Shown here piece by piece: positions 27,102-36,459 of a DNA stretch of 64,000 nt (positions within the stretch are counted from its first letter, which is position 1; the number at the start of each line of letters is the position of its first letter). The DNA comes from Winogradskyella forsetii (lineage in GTDB: Bacteria; Bacteroidota; Bacteroidia; Flavobacteriales; Flavobacteriaceae). The stretch spans positions 4,312,501 to 4,376,500 of the forward strand of contig NZ_CP053348.1 of assembly GCF_013394595.1 (NCBI RefSeq), in the 5' to 3' direction. The position numbers and the translations under genes were made by a program. Under the pieces are notes generated by a model that was given only the letters and a program-made list of their open reading frames with translations, was not told the DNA's origin and made no database searches.

Positions 27102-27824
27102 ATGATATATACAAAAGATCTTTCAAAAGCATACAAAGGAACAACGGTTCTGAATATTGAAGAATTAACTATCCCTAAAGGCCAAAGTTTTGGTTTGGTA
27201 GGTAATAATGGCGCTGGAAAAACCACCTATTTTAGTTTGTTACTCGATTTAATCAAACCCACCACAGGAAATATTACAAGCAATGGCGTGGTGGTTGACG
27301 AAAGTGAAGATTGGAAACCTTTTACATCATCTTTTATAGACGAAAGTTTCTTGATCGGTTATCTGACGCCAGAAGAATATTTCTACTTTATCGGTGAGTT
27401 ACGTGGTCAGAACAAAGCAGACGTTGATAATTTAACATCAAAGTTTGAAGATTTCTTTAACGGAGAAATTATAGGAAAGAAAAAATACCTCAGGGATTTA
27501 AGTAAAGGAAACCAAAAGAAAGCCGGTATTGTAGCGGCATTAATCGGTAATCCTGAAGTCATTATCTTAGACGAACCCTTTGCGAACTTAGACCCAACAA
27601 CCCAAATAAGACTAAAACAAATCATTAAAGACCTAGCCGAAAAACAAGGGGTTACCGTTTTGGTATCTAGTCACGATTTAATGCACGTTACCGATGTATG
27701 TGAAAGAATCGTAGTGTTAGAAAAAGGCAATGTGATTAAAGATTTAGAAACCAATCCAGCTACGTTAAAAGAATTGGAAGCCCATTTTGGAAGCAGCGCC
27801 ATGGCATCGCAAGAAGAAGAATAA
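27102..27824 (+). CDS. ABC transporter ATP-binding protein
   Basis: 240 residues from ATG 27102; the longer frame from 27063 overlaps the permease and lacks family similarity. Walker A GNNGAGKTT, signature LSKGNQKKAGIVAALIG (degenerate LSGGQ), Walker B VIILDEPFANLDP and the H-loop SSHDL are all present, so it should be an active ATPase powering the DUF5687 permease. Last gene of the padR operon. Confidence 0.93.
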   Translation: MIYTKDLSKAYKGTTVLNIEELTIPKGQSFGLVGNNGAGKTTYFSLLLDLIKPTTGNITSNGVVVDESEDWKPFTSSFIDESFLIGYLTPEEYFYFIGELRGQNKADVDNLTSKFEDFFNGEIIGKKKYLRDLSKGNQKKAGIVAALIGNPEVIILDEPFANLDPTTQIRLKQIIKDLAEKQGVTVLVSSHDLMHVTDVCERIVVLEKGNVIKDLETNPATLKELEAHFGSSAMASQEEE

Positions 27825-27828
27825 AAAG

Positions 27829-27850
27829 CCCCTTTAATTCCCCAAAGGGG
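27829..27850 (+). terminator. Putative terminator/hairpin after the ABC operon
   Basis: CCCCTTT (27829-27835) pairs with AAAGGGG (27844-27850), five bases after the ATPase stop. There is no long T-run, so termination would be weak; it may be a repeat. Confidence 0.4.
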
Positions 27851-27869
27851 AAAACTATTTCGCATGTAG

Positions 27870-27889
27870 GGACAAGTAGCGACTTGTCC
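27870..27889. repeat. Perfect hairpin GGACAAGT-AGCG-ACTTGTCC
   Basis: An eight-base perfect stem with a four-base loop in the spacer before sprE. It looks like a small REP-type repeat; no second copy was noticed in this window. Confidence 0.5.
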
Positions 27890-28106
27890 TTAACGCGCAT
27901 ATTATCCATATTTCATAGAAAAAAGAATTGCCGCAAGAGTAAGCCTTTGCGCCTCTGCGCCTTTGCGAGAGAATATTTTTCAGGTCACAATAAAGCCAAT
28001 AATTCAAAAAGATATGTATTTTTACCTCCCAACACACTAAACAGGGTGTTTTTCAGTTATCTATAATACCCATTTAGTATTGAAATGTTGTATTGCTAAT
28101 TTGAAT

Positions 28107-28114
28107 TATTTTTG
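28107..28114 (+). promoter_or_regulatory. Putative -7 box TATTTTTG upstream of sprE
   Basis: TAnnTTTG match 133 bases before the TTG start. Box and the following about 95 bases resemble 18750-18850, suggesting a shared repeat-borne promoter and leader. Confidence 0.45.
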
Positions 28115-28247
28115 TTCAAGTGAAATATAAAATCCAGGCATAGCCTTAGCTACGGATTTATTTTCTATTGAAATTTGGGCGAAAAAGAACCAAATTATAT
28201 GCGATATTATAATTCTAAATTGGTATCAATTTAAATATAACCGACGT

Positions 28248-30884
28248 TTGAAAACCTATTACAAAATCATATTATTACTTTTATGTGCCACAATGCTTAC
28301 CCAAAGTTGTTCGCGCAAAAAAGATAAATTCATAAACCGGCAATTTCATGCTTTAGGCACTAAATACAATGTGCTTTACAATGGCAATATTGCGCTTCAG
28401 CGTGGCATTGATGGTGTAAACAATGAATTTACAGAAAATTTCTGGGAGCTCTTACCTGTGGAACGCATGAATGTATCCGAAGATATTTTTCTACCAGGAC
28501 AAACCAAAAATGCCGATTTTGAACGTGCCGAAGAAAAAGCCATTAAGGCGATCCAGACTCACGGGATGAACATAGGCGGCAAGGAAAAAAATCCTCAGAT
28601 TGACGAAGCCTATTTGCTTTTAGGGCAAGCACGCTATTTCGATCAGCGTTTTGTGCCAGCGATGGCAGCTTTCAACAATATTCTAAATAAATATCCAACG
28701 AGCGATAAAATCAATCAGGTTAAAATTTGGCGCGAAAAAACAAGTATGCGTTTAGATAATAATGTAGGTGCCATTGAGAAACTGACACGACTGCTCGAAG
28801 AAGAGGAAATAGAAGGTCAAGATTTAGCGGATGCCTCAGCAGCTTTGGCGCAAGCTTATCTCAACACAAAATCTAACGATAGTGCACTTGCCCAACTGAC
28901 AATTGCAGCAGAAAACACAGAGGTTAAAAGAGAAAAAGCGCGTTACCACTTTATTAAAGGGCAACTTTATAATGAACTAGGGAAAAAAGACAGTGCTAAT
29001 ATGGAGTTCGACGCCATTATAGATATGCATCGCCAAATCCCAAGGTCATTTTATATCAATGCACATATTGAAAAATCAAATAATTTTGAGGCTTCAGATG
29101 GAAATGAAATAGAGTTTGAAGACTACTTAGCTGAACTCGAAGAAAACAGGGAGAACAGACCATTTTTAGATAAGATCTATTACCGCATTGCCGAATACCA
29201 TCGCCATAAGATGTCAGACAGTCTTGCGGAAGTCTATTATAATAAATCCCTTAGAAAAACAAGCTCGGACAAATACCTAAGATCGCTCAATTACGAAACC
29301 TTAGGGAATATGTATTTTGACAAGAATATATATAAAACTGCAGGTGCCTATTACGATTCAACGATGACTGCCATGGTTGAAAACACCAAGCCCTACCGCA
29401 TTATAAAGAAGAAACGGGAAAACCTTGATGATGTTATATATTATGAAGGTATAGCGCAAACCAATGATAGTATCCTCAGAATGGTGGGTCTTCCAAAAGC
29501 TGAGCAACTGGCTATTTACACGCAATTTGCTGAAGACCAAAAATTAAAAGCGTTAGAAGCGAAAAAAGAACAAGAAGCAGCCTTAGAGCAACAAAAAAAC
29601 CAGCCAATAGCAGCTAATAAGTTAGACCAAAGAAAATCACAAAACCTGCGAAGTGTTGGTGGTCCGCCAAGTCTGTCTAGGGATATAAAACCTAATGGCA
29701 CACAAATGGTAAGAAACAATAATAGCAAAAGCAGTTTTTATTTTTATAACCAAACCACTGTAGCTTATGGTAAAAATGAGTTTCTGAAACTTTGGGGAAA
29801 TCGTAAACTTCAAGATAATTGGAGACTTTCTAGTGAGCGTGGAGGTATTGTAAATTCTGTTAAAAATGATAGCTTAATGGACACAGCTGTTGAAGACACA
29901 CGTTTTAATCCAGAAACCTATATGGCGTCTTTACCAACGGAGCAAAAAGAAATAGATAGCATCGCCAAAGAGCGAAACTTCGCTTATTATCAATTGGGGA
30001 TTATTTACAAGGAAAAATTTAAAGAACTTGAATTGTCAAAAACTAGGTTCGAGGATTTATTGGAAAACAATCCTGAAGACCGATTGATTTTACCTTCAAA
30101 ATATAATTTATACCGTCTTTATGTCGAATTGGGCCTAAACCGAAGAGCGGAAGCCATGAAAACGGCGATTATCAATGACTATCCAGATTCTCGTTATGCC
30201 GAAATTCTATTAAACCCACAATCAGAACTATCTAAGGACGAAAACAGTCCAGAGGCCATTTACACCAAACTTTACAAACAATTTGAAAATGAAGAGTATG
30301 CTGCTGTGATTAAAGAAGCAGAAGCTCAGATAAAACGATTGGAAGGGGATGATTTTGTGCCAAAATTCGAAATTCTAAAAGCCTCGGCAAAAGGAAGACT
30401 TTACGGTTTTGAAGCTTATAAGGAAGGAATTAACTATATTGCCTTAACTTATGTGAATACAGAAGAAGGAAAAAAGGCACAAGATATTATAACGAATGCC
30501 TTTCCTGTGCTGGCGAAAAAGGAATTTGTAGCCGATGATGATGCCGAGAATTTTAATGTCATTTTTCAATTTGACAATAATTCGGGAGAAGATATTGAAG
30601 CTTTTATAAAAACTTTAGACGAGGAAGTTGCTAAGGTAGAATACTTTGACCTTAGTACATCAAAAGATATTTACGACGAAAACACTACTTTCGTGGTAGT
30701 GCATGGATTAAAAAGTATAGGTGGTGCAAAAGGATTTGCAGAATTACTTAAATCGGAAGAAAAGGACAAAAGAGGACGTGTTGTAAAACCGAAAATTACA
30801 CGACCTTATTTTGCAATTTCATCGGCAAACTATGCTATAATCCAAAGGCATAAAAATTTAAATGCGTATTTAGAGTTACAGTAA
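28248..30884 (+). CDS. sprE: Type IX secretion/gliding lipoprotein SprE (PorW)
   Basis: 878 residues starting at TTG 28248: a signal peptide with lipobox (LTQSCSRK, Cys near 21), then tetratricopeptide-like helical repeats across the first 400 residues (for example AYLLLGQARYFDQRFVPAMA) and again at 570-740, with a low-complexity Q/K-rich linker between. Length and layout match SprE/PorW, a periplasmic outer-membrane lipoprotein required for type IX secretion and gliding. Two cargo proteins with sorting domains are encoded in this window. Confidence 0.9.
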   Translation: MKTYYKIILLLLCATMLTQSCSRKKDKFINRQFHALGTKYNVLYNGNIALQRGIDGVNNEFTENFWELLPVERMNVSEDIFLPGQTKNADFERAEEKAIKAIQTHGMNIGGKEKNPQIDEAYLLLGQARYFDQRFVPAMAAFNNILNKYPTSDKINQVKIWREKTSMRLDNNVGAIEKLTRLLEEEEIEGQDLADASAALAQAYLNTKSNDSALAQLTIAAENTEVKREKARYHFIKGQLYNELGKKDSANMEFDAIIDMHRQIPRSFYINAHIEKSNNFEASDGNEIEFEDYLAELEENRENRPFLDKIYYRIAEYHRHKMSDSLAEVYYNKSLRKTSSDKYLRSLNYETLGNMYFDKNIYKTAGAYYDSTMTAMVENTKPYRIIKKKRENLDDVIYYEGIAQTNDSILRMVGLPKAEQLAIYTQFAEDQKLKALEAKKEQEAALEQQKNQPIAANKLDQRKSQNLRSVGGPPSLSRDIKPNGTQMVRNNNSKSSFYFYNQTTVAYGKNEFLKLWGNRKLQDNWRLSSERGGIVNSVKNDSLMDTAVEDTRFNPETYMASLPTEQKEIDSIAKERNFAYYQLGIIYKEKFKELELSKTRFEDLLENNPEDRLILPSKYNLYRLYVELGLNRRAEAMKTAIINDYPDSRYAEILLNPQSELSKDENSPEAIYTKLYKQFENEEYAAVIKEAEAQIKRLEGDDFVPKFEILKASAKGRLYGFEAYKEGINYIALTYVNTEEGKKAQDIITNAFPVLAKKEFVADDDAENFNVIFQFDNNSGEDIEAFIKTLDEEVAKVEYFDLSTSKDIYDENTTFVVVHGLKSIGGAKGFAELLKSEEKDKRGRVVKPKITRPYFAISSANYAIIQRHKNLNAYLELQ

Positions 30885-30962
30885 AACCAAATAAATTTTG
30901 AAATGATTCAACTTTTATCCGTTATTTTGAAGTATTAGATATAATTTAAAAACCAAATCATC

Positions 30963-31406
30963 ATGTTTTCCTCAGACAACAAAAAACCAAAACAAGCAAC
31001 CATGGAAACAACGACTCAGCAAAATATAATAGCACAAGGCACTAAAATTGTAGGTGACATTGCCAGTCAAGGCCCTTTTAGAATTGACGGAACTGTTGAA
31101 GGTAATGTTAAAACATCAGGTAAGATAGTTGTCGGTAAGTCGGGTTTTATAAAAGGGACTTTACAAGGTGAAAATGCTGATTTTGAAGGTAAATTTTCAG
31201 GAAAGCTTATTTTATCTGGCACCTTATCTTTAAAATCCACAGCTCATATTGAAGGTGAAGTACACATTAGTAAGTTGGCTGTAGAACCGGGTGCAACTTT
31301 CAACGCAACATGTAGCATGAAAGGTACTGTAAAATCATTATCGAACGAGCCAAGCAAACCAGAATTGGCCTCATCAGCAACCCAACAAAGTGTCCAAAGC
31401 AAATAA
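30963..31406 (+). CDS. Bactofilin (polymer-forming cytoskeletal protein)
   Basis: 147 residues. A short disordered N-terminus is followed by a right-handed beta-helix (about 22-125) with GTKIVGDIASQGPFRIDG, GKIVVGKSGFIKG and ATFNATCSMKG, the DUF583 pattern. Bactofilins polymerise without nucleotide and scaffold envelope enzymes. Its 3' end overlaps the AtpZ-like gene by 17 bases. ATG 31002 is an alternative start. Confidence 0.93.
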   Translation: MFSSDNKKPKQATMETTTQQNIIAQGTKIVGDIASQGPFRIDGTVEGNVKTSGKIVVGKSGFIKGTLQGENADFEGKFSGKLILSGTLSLKSTAHIEGEVHISKLAVEPGATFNATCSMKGTVKSLSNEPSKPELASSATQQSVQSK

Positions 31407-31611
31407 AGAAGGGCCTAGCAAGTTTATAAGGTTCACTGCTGTAGCGTTTCAGATGGGCGGAACAATTTTTCTTGGCAATTATTTGGGGCAATGGCTAGAT
31501 ACCAAATACGACAAGGATTTTTGGGAAACCACAATTACGCTTCTGTCTGTTTTTGTATCTATGTATTTGGTGATTTCTCAAGTTATCAAAGTATCGAAAG
31601 AAGATGATTAA
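31390..31611 (+). CDS. AtpZ/AtpI-family ATP synthase-associated membrane protein
   Basis: A 73-residue protein from GTG 31390 with two membrane helices: AVAFQMGGTIFLGNYLGQWLD and a second at about 45-62. The pattern GxxxGxxLD and the position before F0 genes match the AtpZ/AtpI group, which helps ATP synthase assembly or cation supply. It overlaps its neighbours at both ends. Confidence 0.8.
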   Translation: MSKANKEGPSKFIRFTAVAFQMGGTIFLGNYLGQWLDTKYDKDFWETTITLLSVFVSMYLVISQVIKVSKEDD

Positions 31612-31996
31612 ATCATTAATGGCCTATATCATATCGTTTATGGTGTTATTTTTAATCGTCCATTTTTTCCAAGACTATTTTCTAAACTATTCAAATGCCA
31701 TAATTCGCTTCAACCTTTGGGATACTAATTTGTTCTTTGCTGTTGCATCTTTAATTATTTGCGTGCATCTAAAATTCTTTTCTACTATAAAAAATCTTCA
31801 GCCACAATTAGGTTTTATTTATTTGCCCACCCTATTTATTAAGGGGATATTGTTTTTTATAATGTTTAAATCTTCAGTTTTCAATTTAGACGTTTTATCT
31901 ACAACTGAGCGCTTAAATCTTATAATCCCATTATTCTTGTTCTTAGGGCTGGAGGTGTATTTTATCGTTAAAATCATAAGGAAAATCGAGGTCTAA
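31604..31996 (+). CDS. Small polytopic membrane protein of the atp cluster
   Basis: 130 residues with four membrane helices and few polar residues. It starts inside the AtpZ-like gene (8-base overlap) and precedes atpB, so it is likely a second AtpI-like or AtpR-like accessory of the F0 sector. I see no diagnostic motif; the assignment rests on position and topology. Confidence 0.65.
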   Translation: MIKSLMAYIISFMVLFLIVHFFQDYFLNYSNAIIRFNLWDTNLFFAVASLIICVHLKFFSTIKNLQPQLGFIYLPTLFIKGILFFIMFKSSVFNLDVLSTTERLNLIIPLFLFLGLEVYFIVKIIRKIEV

Positions 31997-32016
31997 ATAA
32001 TAAGCATAAAAACGCA

Positions 32017-32045
32017 TTGTTATTTTAATAAATTACGTACTTTTG
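32017..32045 (+). promoter_or_regulatory. Putative promoter of the atpBEFHAG operon (TTG-N18-TACTTTTG)
   Basis: TTG at 32017-32019 and TACTTTTG at 32038-32045 have the 18-base spacing of the Bacteroidota consensus. The atpB ATG is 40 bases further on. It is one of the best promoter matches in the window. Confidence 0.7.
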
Positions 32046-32085
32046 CACCGAATTTGAAAAGAGTGGTTTTTTTGATTTTATAACA

Positions 32086-33264
32086 ATGAAGATATTTCAA
32101 CAAAGTTTTAAATTTTTAGCATTTTTAGTTTTAGTGTTCTTATCGACATCTATTTATGCTAAATCTGCTACTGAAGGTGGTGATCAAGTAGATACAAAAA
32201 AAGAAGTAGAAGACTATATTCTACATCATATTCAAGACTCTCATGATTTCTCATTATTTTCTTATACGAATGATGCAGGTGTACGTAAACATGTAGGATT
32301 CCCGCTTCCTGTTATTTTATGGACAAGTAATGGATTGGTCACTTTTATGTCTTCAGAATTTCACCATAACGATGATGGAAGCGTTATTGTTGAAAAAGGA
32401 GGTCTTAAATTCGTAAAGATTCATTCTAAAATATATGAGTTAGAGCAAGGGGCAACCACTGTAAATTTTGATGCAGACCACCATGCTACAAATGCTCACA
32501 AAGTTTTGGATTTTTCAATTACTAAAAGTGTTTTTGGTATTCTGGTTATAGGACTATTAATGTTGTTTTGGTTCACTAGATTAGCTAGTCAATACAAAAA
32601 GAAACAGATTCCAACAGGTTTTGGTCGTGTTTTGGAGCCTTTGGTTCTTTATGTTAGAGATGAAATTTCTAGACCAAATATTGGTGAAAAGCACTATCGT
32701 AAATTTACAGGTTATCTTTTAACCGTGTTTTTCTTTATCTGGATTTTAAATCTTGCAGGATTAACACCACTAGGATTCAATGTTACTGGTCAGTTGGCAG
32801 TAACAGCATGTTTAGCAATTTTCACATTAATTATTTATACCGTAAGTGGCAACAAGGATTACTGGATGCACATTTTTTGGATGCCAGGCGTACCAATTTT
32901 AATTCGTCCGGTTTTAGCAATTATAGAATTAGCAGGCGCCTTAATCATTAAACCATTTTCATTATTAGTGCGTTTGTTTGCGAATATTTCTGCGGGTCAT
33001 ATTGTACTGATGAGTTTAATAGCCATTATGTTTACCTTAAAAGAGTCTTTAGGCGTGGTGGGCGCAACGGGTTTATCATTTGTATTGTCATTTTTTATAT
33101 TATTAATAGAGTTATTGGTAGCGTTTTTACAAGCGTATATTTTTACTATGCTTTCAGCTTTATTTATAGGTATGGCTGTGGCAGAACACGATCACGATCA
33201 CGAGCATGATGCAAAGGGTCACGAAATCCCTGATGCGGAAGACGTAAGAGGTGATTTTATTTAA
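32086..33264 (+). CDS. atpB: F0F1 ATP synthase subunit a
   Basis: Proton-channel subunit of F0. 392 residues, longer than the 270 of E. coli because of an N-terminal signal peptide (about 1-25) and a periplasmic domain to about 140, typical for Bacteroidota. Five to six membrane helices follow; the essential arginine is R296 in FSLLVRLFANISAGH. The C-terminus is histidine-rich (EHDHDHEHD), a possible metal-binding tail. Confidence 0.95.
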   Translation: MKIFQQSFKFLAFLVLVFLSTSIYAKSATEGGDQVDTKKEVEDYILHHIQDSHDFSLFSYTNDAGVRKHVGFPLPVILWTSNGLVTFMSSEFHHNDDGSVIVEKGGLKFVKIHSKIYELEQGATTVNFDADHHATNAHKVLDFSITKSVFGILVIGLLMLFWFTRLASQYKKKQIPTGFGRVLEPLVLYVRDEISRPNIGEKHYRKFTGYLLTVFFFIWILNLAGLTPLGFNVTGQLAVTACLAIFTLIIYTVSGNKDYWMHIFWMPGVPILIRPVLAIIELAGALIIKPFSLLVRLFANISAGHIVLMSLIAIMFTLKESLGVVGATGLSFVLSFFILLIELLVAFLQAYIFTMLSALFIGMAVAEHDHDHEHDAKGHEIPDAEDVRGDFI

Positions 33265-33285
33265 TAAGAGTTTTTTTTAATTTAA

Positions 33286-33504
<219 letters not shown>

Positions 33505-33531
33505 GAACCAAATCAAATTTACAAGAACACT

Positions 33532-33564
33532 ATCCTGTAACGGTTGGTTGCAGGATGTGTTTTT
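33532..33564 (+). promoter_or_regulatory. Hairpin with T-rich tail between atpE and atpF
   Basis: ATCCTGTAAC (33532-33541) pairs with GTTGCAGGAT (33547-33556) around GGTTG with one wobble, followed by TGTGTTTTT. It resembles an intrinsic terminator or an mRNA 3'-end stabiliser and could raise atpE mRNA over the distal genes. Confidence 0.55.
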
Positions 33565-33600
33565 AAATTAAAAAAAGACAACACTTAATTACTTAATACT

Positions 33601-34101
33601 ATGGATAAGTTATTAAACGATTTTTCACCAGGTTTATTTGTAGTGTCAACGATCCTTTTGCTGGCATTAATTGCACTTATGGTAAAGTTTGCATGGAAAC
33701 CAATTCTAAACTCTTTAAATGAAAGAGAAGAAGGAATCCAAGGTGCACTTGACGCTGCTGAAAAAGCCAAGCGTGAATTGGCAAATCTTCAAGCAGATAA
33801 CCAAAAGTTATTGCAAGAGGCTCGATTAGAAAGGGAAGCGATGCTTAAAGAAGCACGAGAACTTAAAACTAAAATGATTGCGGATGCAGAGGCAGAAGCA
33901 AAATCGCAAGCCAATAAAATGATTGCTCAGGCGCAAGAAGCAATTGTAAGCGAAAAGAAAGCGGCCATGGCAGAATTAAAAAGTCACGTTGCAGGTTTAT
34001 CTCTAGAGATTGCCGAAAAAGTAGTGCGCAAAGAATTATCCAACAAAGGCGAGCAACTAGAATTAGTTGAGTCTATGTTAGGAGAAGCAACTTTAAACTA
34101 A
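33601..34101 (+). CDS. atpF: F0F1 ATP synthase subunit b
   Basis: 166 residues: one N-terminal membrane helix (about 11-30, LFVVSTILLLALIALMV) with the WKPILNSLNEREEGI region, then a long charged alanine- and glutamate-rich coiled coil that forms the peripheral stalk and contacts the delta subunit. Normal length. Confidence 0.95.
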   Translation: MDKLLNDFSPGLFVVSTILLLALIALMVKFAWKPILNSLNEREEGIQGALDAAEKAKRELANLQADNQKLLQEARLEREAMLKEARELKTKMIADAEAEAKSQANKMIAQAQEAIVSEKKAAMAELKSHVAGLSLEIAEKVVRKELSNKGEQLELVESMLGEATLN

Positions 34102-34118
34102 AATTAATTAAAAAGAAG

Positions 34119-34137
34119 TCCTTTCCTTTGAAAAGGA
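34119..34137 (+). promoter_or_regulatory. Leader hairpin before atpH (copy 1)
   Basis: TCCTTTCC (34119-34126) and GAAAAGGA (34130-34137) form a stem with one mismatch; TTTAGAATAGGAT then leads directly into the ATG at 34151. The same hairpin, tail and spacing occur before the gene at 43229. Confidence 0.6.
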
Positions 34138-34150
34138 TTTAGAATAGGAT

Positions 34151-34687
34151 ATGGCAGGATCTAGAGCGGCAATACGATATGCTAAAGCAGTTTTGAGCAT
34201 AGCAACAGATAATAAATCTGCTGAAGCGGTAAATAGTGATATGAAATCAATCACTAGTGCTATCGCTCAGAGTGAGGACTTAGATCAGATGCTTCAAAGT
34301 CCTGTGGTTAGAGCTTCAGATAAAAAAGCGGTACTTTCAAAAGTGTTTAAGGATGCTAATGTGGCAACCTTTAATTTAATAGACACATTAATTAAAAACA
34401 AAAGACTGGAGCTTTTAAATGACGTAGCTGAAAGTTATATAATGTTATACGATAGGTTAAGGGACTCACAAATCGCAAAAGTAACCACAGCAGTACCATT
34501 AACTGAGGATTTAAAAGCAAAGGTTTTGGCCAAAGTAAAGGAACTTACAGGCAAAAAAGCAGAATTGGAAAATATTATAGATGAAAGCATTATAGGTGGT
34601 TTCATATTGAGAGTTGGTGATATTCAGTATAATGCGAGTATCTCTAATAAACTCGATAAACTAAAAAGAGAATTTACATTAAATTAA
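34151..34687 (+). CDS. atpH: F0F1 ATP synthase subunit delta
   Basis: 178 residues with the OSCP/delta fold: N-terminal helical domain AIRYAKAVLSIA, the central LFNLIDTLIKNKRLELL-like helix, and the C-terminal conserved DESIIGGFILRVGD. It links the b stalk to the alpha3beta3 head. Normal length. Confidence 0.94.
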   Translation: MAGSRAAIRYAKAVLSIATDNKSAEAVNSDMKSITSAIAQSEDLDQMLQSPVVRASDKKAVLSKVFKDANVATFNLIDTLIKNKRLELLNDVAESYIMLYDRLRDSQIAKVTTAVPLTEDLKAKVLAKVKELTGKKAELENIIDESIIGGFILRVGDIQYNASISNKLDKLKREFTLN

Positions 34688-34700
34688 AAACGGTAGTTTG

Positions 34701-34722
34701 GTCACTGAGCTTGGTCGAAGTG
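34701..34722 (+). repeat. Dispersed repeat fragment between atpH and atpA
   Basis: GTCACTGAGCTTGGTCGAAG resembles the GTCATTCTGAGCGCAG(T)CGAAG family at 21298, 22394 and 42324. Confidence 0.5.
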
Positions 34723-34751
34723 AGCGTCTAACGTCTAATATCTAAATAAAG

Positions 34752-36332
34752 ATGGCAGAAGTAAAACCAGCTGAAATATCAGCAATCTTAAAACAACAAC
34801 TTTCAGGTTTTGAAGCAAGTGCTTCATTAGACGAAGTAGGAACAGTATTAACTGTAGGTGATGGTATTGTACGTGCTTACGGATTAGCTAATGTGCAATA
34901 TGGTGAATTAGTGGAATTCGATGGTGGTGCAGAAGGAATAGTACTTAACCTTGAAGAGGATAATGTAGGTATTGTACTTTTAGGGACTTCAGTAGGAGTT
35001 AAAGAAGGTTCTACCGTAAAACGTACAGCACGAATCGCCTCTGTGAAAGTAGGAGAAGGTATTGTTGGACGTGTGGTAGATACTTTAGGTAATCCTATTG
35101 ATGGTAAAGGACCAATCGCTGGTGAAACTTATGAAATGCCTTTAGAGCGTAAAGCACCAGGTGTTATCTATAGAGAGCCAGTAACTGAGCCATTACAAAC
35201 AGGTATTAAGGCGATTGATGCCATGATTCCAGTTGGTAGAGGGCAGCGTGAGTTGGTTATTGGTGACCGTCAAACTGGTAAAACAGCAGTTTGTATTGAT
35301 ACCATCTTAAATCAAAAAGAATTTTACGATGCAGGTGAGCCTGTGTATTGTATATATGTTGCTGTAGGTCAAAAGGCTTCAACAGTGGCATTAATTGCTA
35401 AAACTTTAGAAGAAAGAGGTGCTTTAGCTTACACGACTATAGTTGCTGCAAATGCATCAGATCCTGCTGCAATGCAAGTTTATGCACCATTTACTGGCGC
35501 ATCTATTGGCGAATATTTTAGAGATACAGGTCGTCCGGCTTTAATTGTATTTGATGATTTATCAAAACAAGCTGTGGCGTACCGTGAGGTGTCCTTATTA
35601 TTAAGACGTCCTCCAGGACGTGAGGCATATCCTGGTGATGTATTCTACTTACACTCAAGATTATTAGAACGTTCTGCTAAAGTTATTAACGATGATTCTA
35701 TCGCTAAAGAAATGAACGATTTACCAGAGGTTCTAAAACCTTTAGTAAAAGGTGGTGGTTCATTAACGGCATTACCAATCATTGAAACACAAGCGGGTGA
35801 CGTATCGGCATATATTCCAACTAACGTAATTTCGATTACGGATGGTCAGATTTTCTTAGATGGAGATTTATTTAACTCTGGTGTTCGTCCAGCGATTAAC
35901 GTTGGTATTTCGGTGTCACGTGTTGGTGGTAATGCACAGATTAAATCCATGAAGAAGGTATCTGGTACATTAAAATTAGATCAAGCACAATTCCGTGAAT
36001 TGGAAGCATTTGCGAAGTTTGGTTCAGATTTAGATGCGGTGACGTTAAACGTAATCAACAAAGGTAAGCGTAACGTTGAAATCTTGAAGCAAGCTCAAAA
36101 TGATCCTTTCAGGGTTGAAGATCAGGTAGCGATTATCTACGCAGGTTCTAAGAACTTATTAAAAGATGTTCCTGTAGAGAAAGTGAAGGAATTTGAGAGA
36201 GACTATTTGGAGTTCTTAAACGCAAAGCATAGAGATACCTTAGATACACTTAAAGCGGGTAAATTAACCGATGAGGTAATTGATACGTTAACGAGTGTAG
36301 CCAAGGATCTTTCTGGAAAATATAGAAATTAG
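34752..36332 (+). CDS. atpA: F0F1 ATP synthase subunit alpha
   Basis: 526 residues, somewhat longer than the usual 500-515. Non-catalytic nucleotide-binding subunit: P-loop GDRQTGKTA at 171-179, [44 protein letters not shown] in the core and a helical C-terminal domain. Codon use shows many preferred codons, as expected of a highly expressed gene. Followed by the four-helix-bundle insertion. Confidence 0.97.
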   Translation: MAEVKPAEISAILKQQLSGFEASASLDEVGTVLTVGDGIVRAYGLANVQYGELVEFDGGAEGIVLNLEEDNVGIVLLGTSVGVKEGSTVKRTARIASVKVGEGIVGRVVDTLGNPIDGKGPIAGETYEMPLERKAPGVIYREPVTEPLQTGIKAIDAMIPVGRGQRELVIGDRQTGKTAVCIDTILNQKEFYDAGEPVYCIYVAVGQKASTVALIAKTLEERGALAYTTIVAANASDPAAMQVYAPFTGASIGEYFRDTGRPALIVFDDLSKQAVAYREVSLLLRRPPGREAYPGDVFYLHSRLLERSAKVINDDSIAKEMNDLPEVLKPLVKGGGSLTALPIIETQAGDVSAYIPTNVISITDGQIFLDGDLFNSGVRPAINVGISVSRVGGNAQIKSMKKVSGTLKLDQAQFRELEAFAKFGSDLDAVTLNVINKGKRNVEILKQAQNDPFRVEDQVAIIYAGSKNLLKDVPVEKVKEFERDYLEFLNAKHRDTLDTLKAGKLTDEVIDTLTSVAKDLSGKYRN

Positions 36333-36338
36333 TAAAAA

Positions 36339-36351
36339 ATAGTTATGAGTT
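36339..36351 (+). repeat. Left inverted end of the four-helix-bundle cassette
   Basis: ATAGTTATGAGTT, perfect inverse of 36884-36896, continuing into CAGAGTTATCAGTTCAGAGT low-complexity sequence. Confidence 0.6.
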
Positions 36352-36459
36352 CAGAGTTATCAGTTCAGAGTTGCTCACTCTTAACTTTTCACTCGGAATA
36401 AAATGTGTGTTTAAATTTGAATAGTAAAAACACAAAACTCATAATTTGAACTAAAAAAG

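Larger units (their letters stand above)
27825..28247. other. Gene-free interval packed with dispersed repeats
   Basis: These 423 bases hold no credible gene. In order: a CCCCTTT/AAAGGGG hairpin (27829-27850) that may terminate the ABC operon, a perfect GGACAAGT/ACTTGTCC hairpin (27870-27889), a pyrimidine-rich CTTTGCGCCTCTGCGCC run near 27946, and an AT-rich leader with the box at 28107. Short antisense ORFs here are repeat artefacts. Confidence 0.6.

Noticed and set aside
27840..28066. Two 60-aa ORFs on opposite strands before sprE
   Set aside because: Both are read through dispersed repeat sequence and lack coding character.
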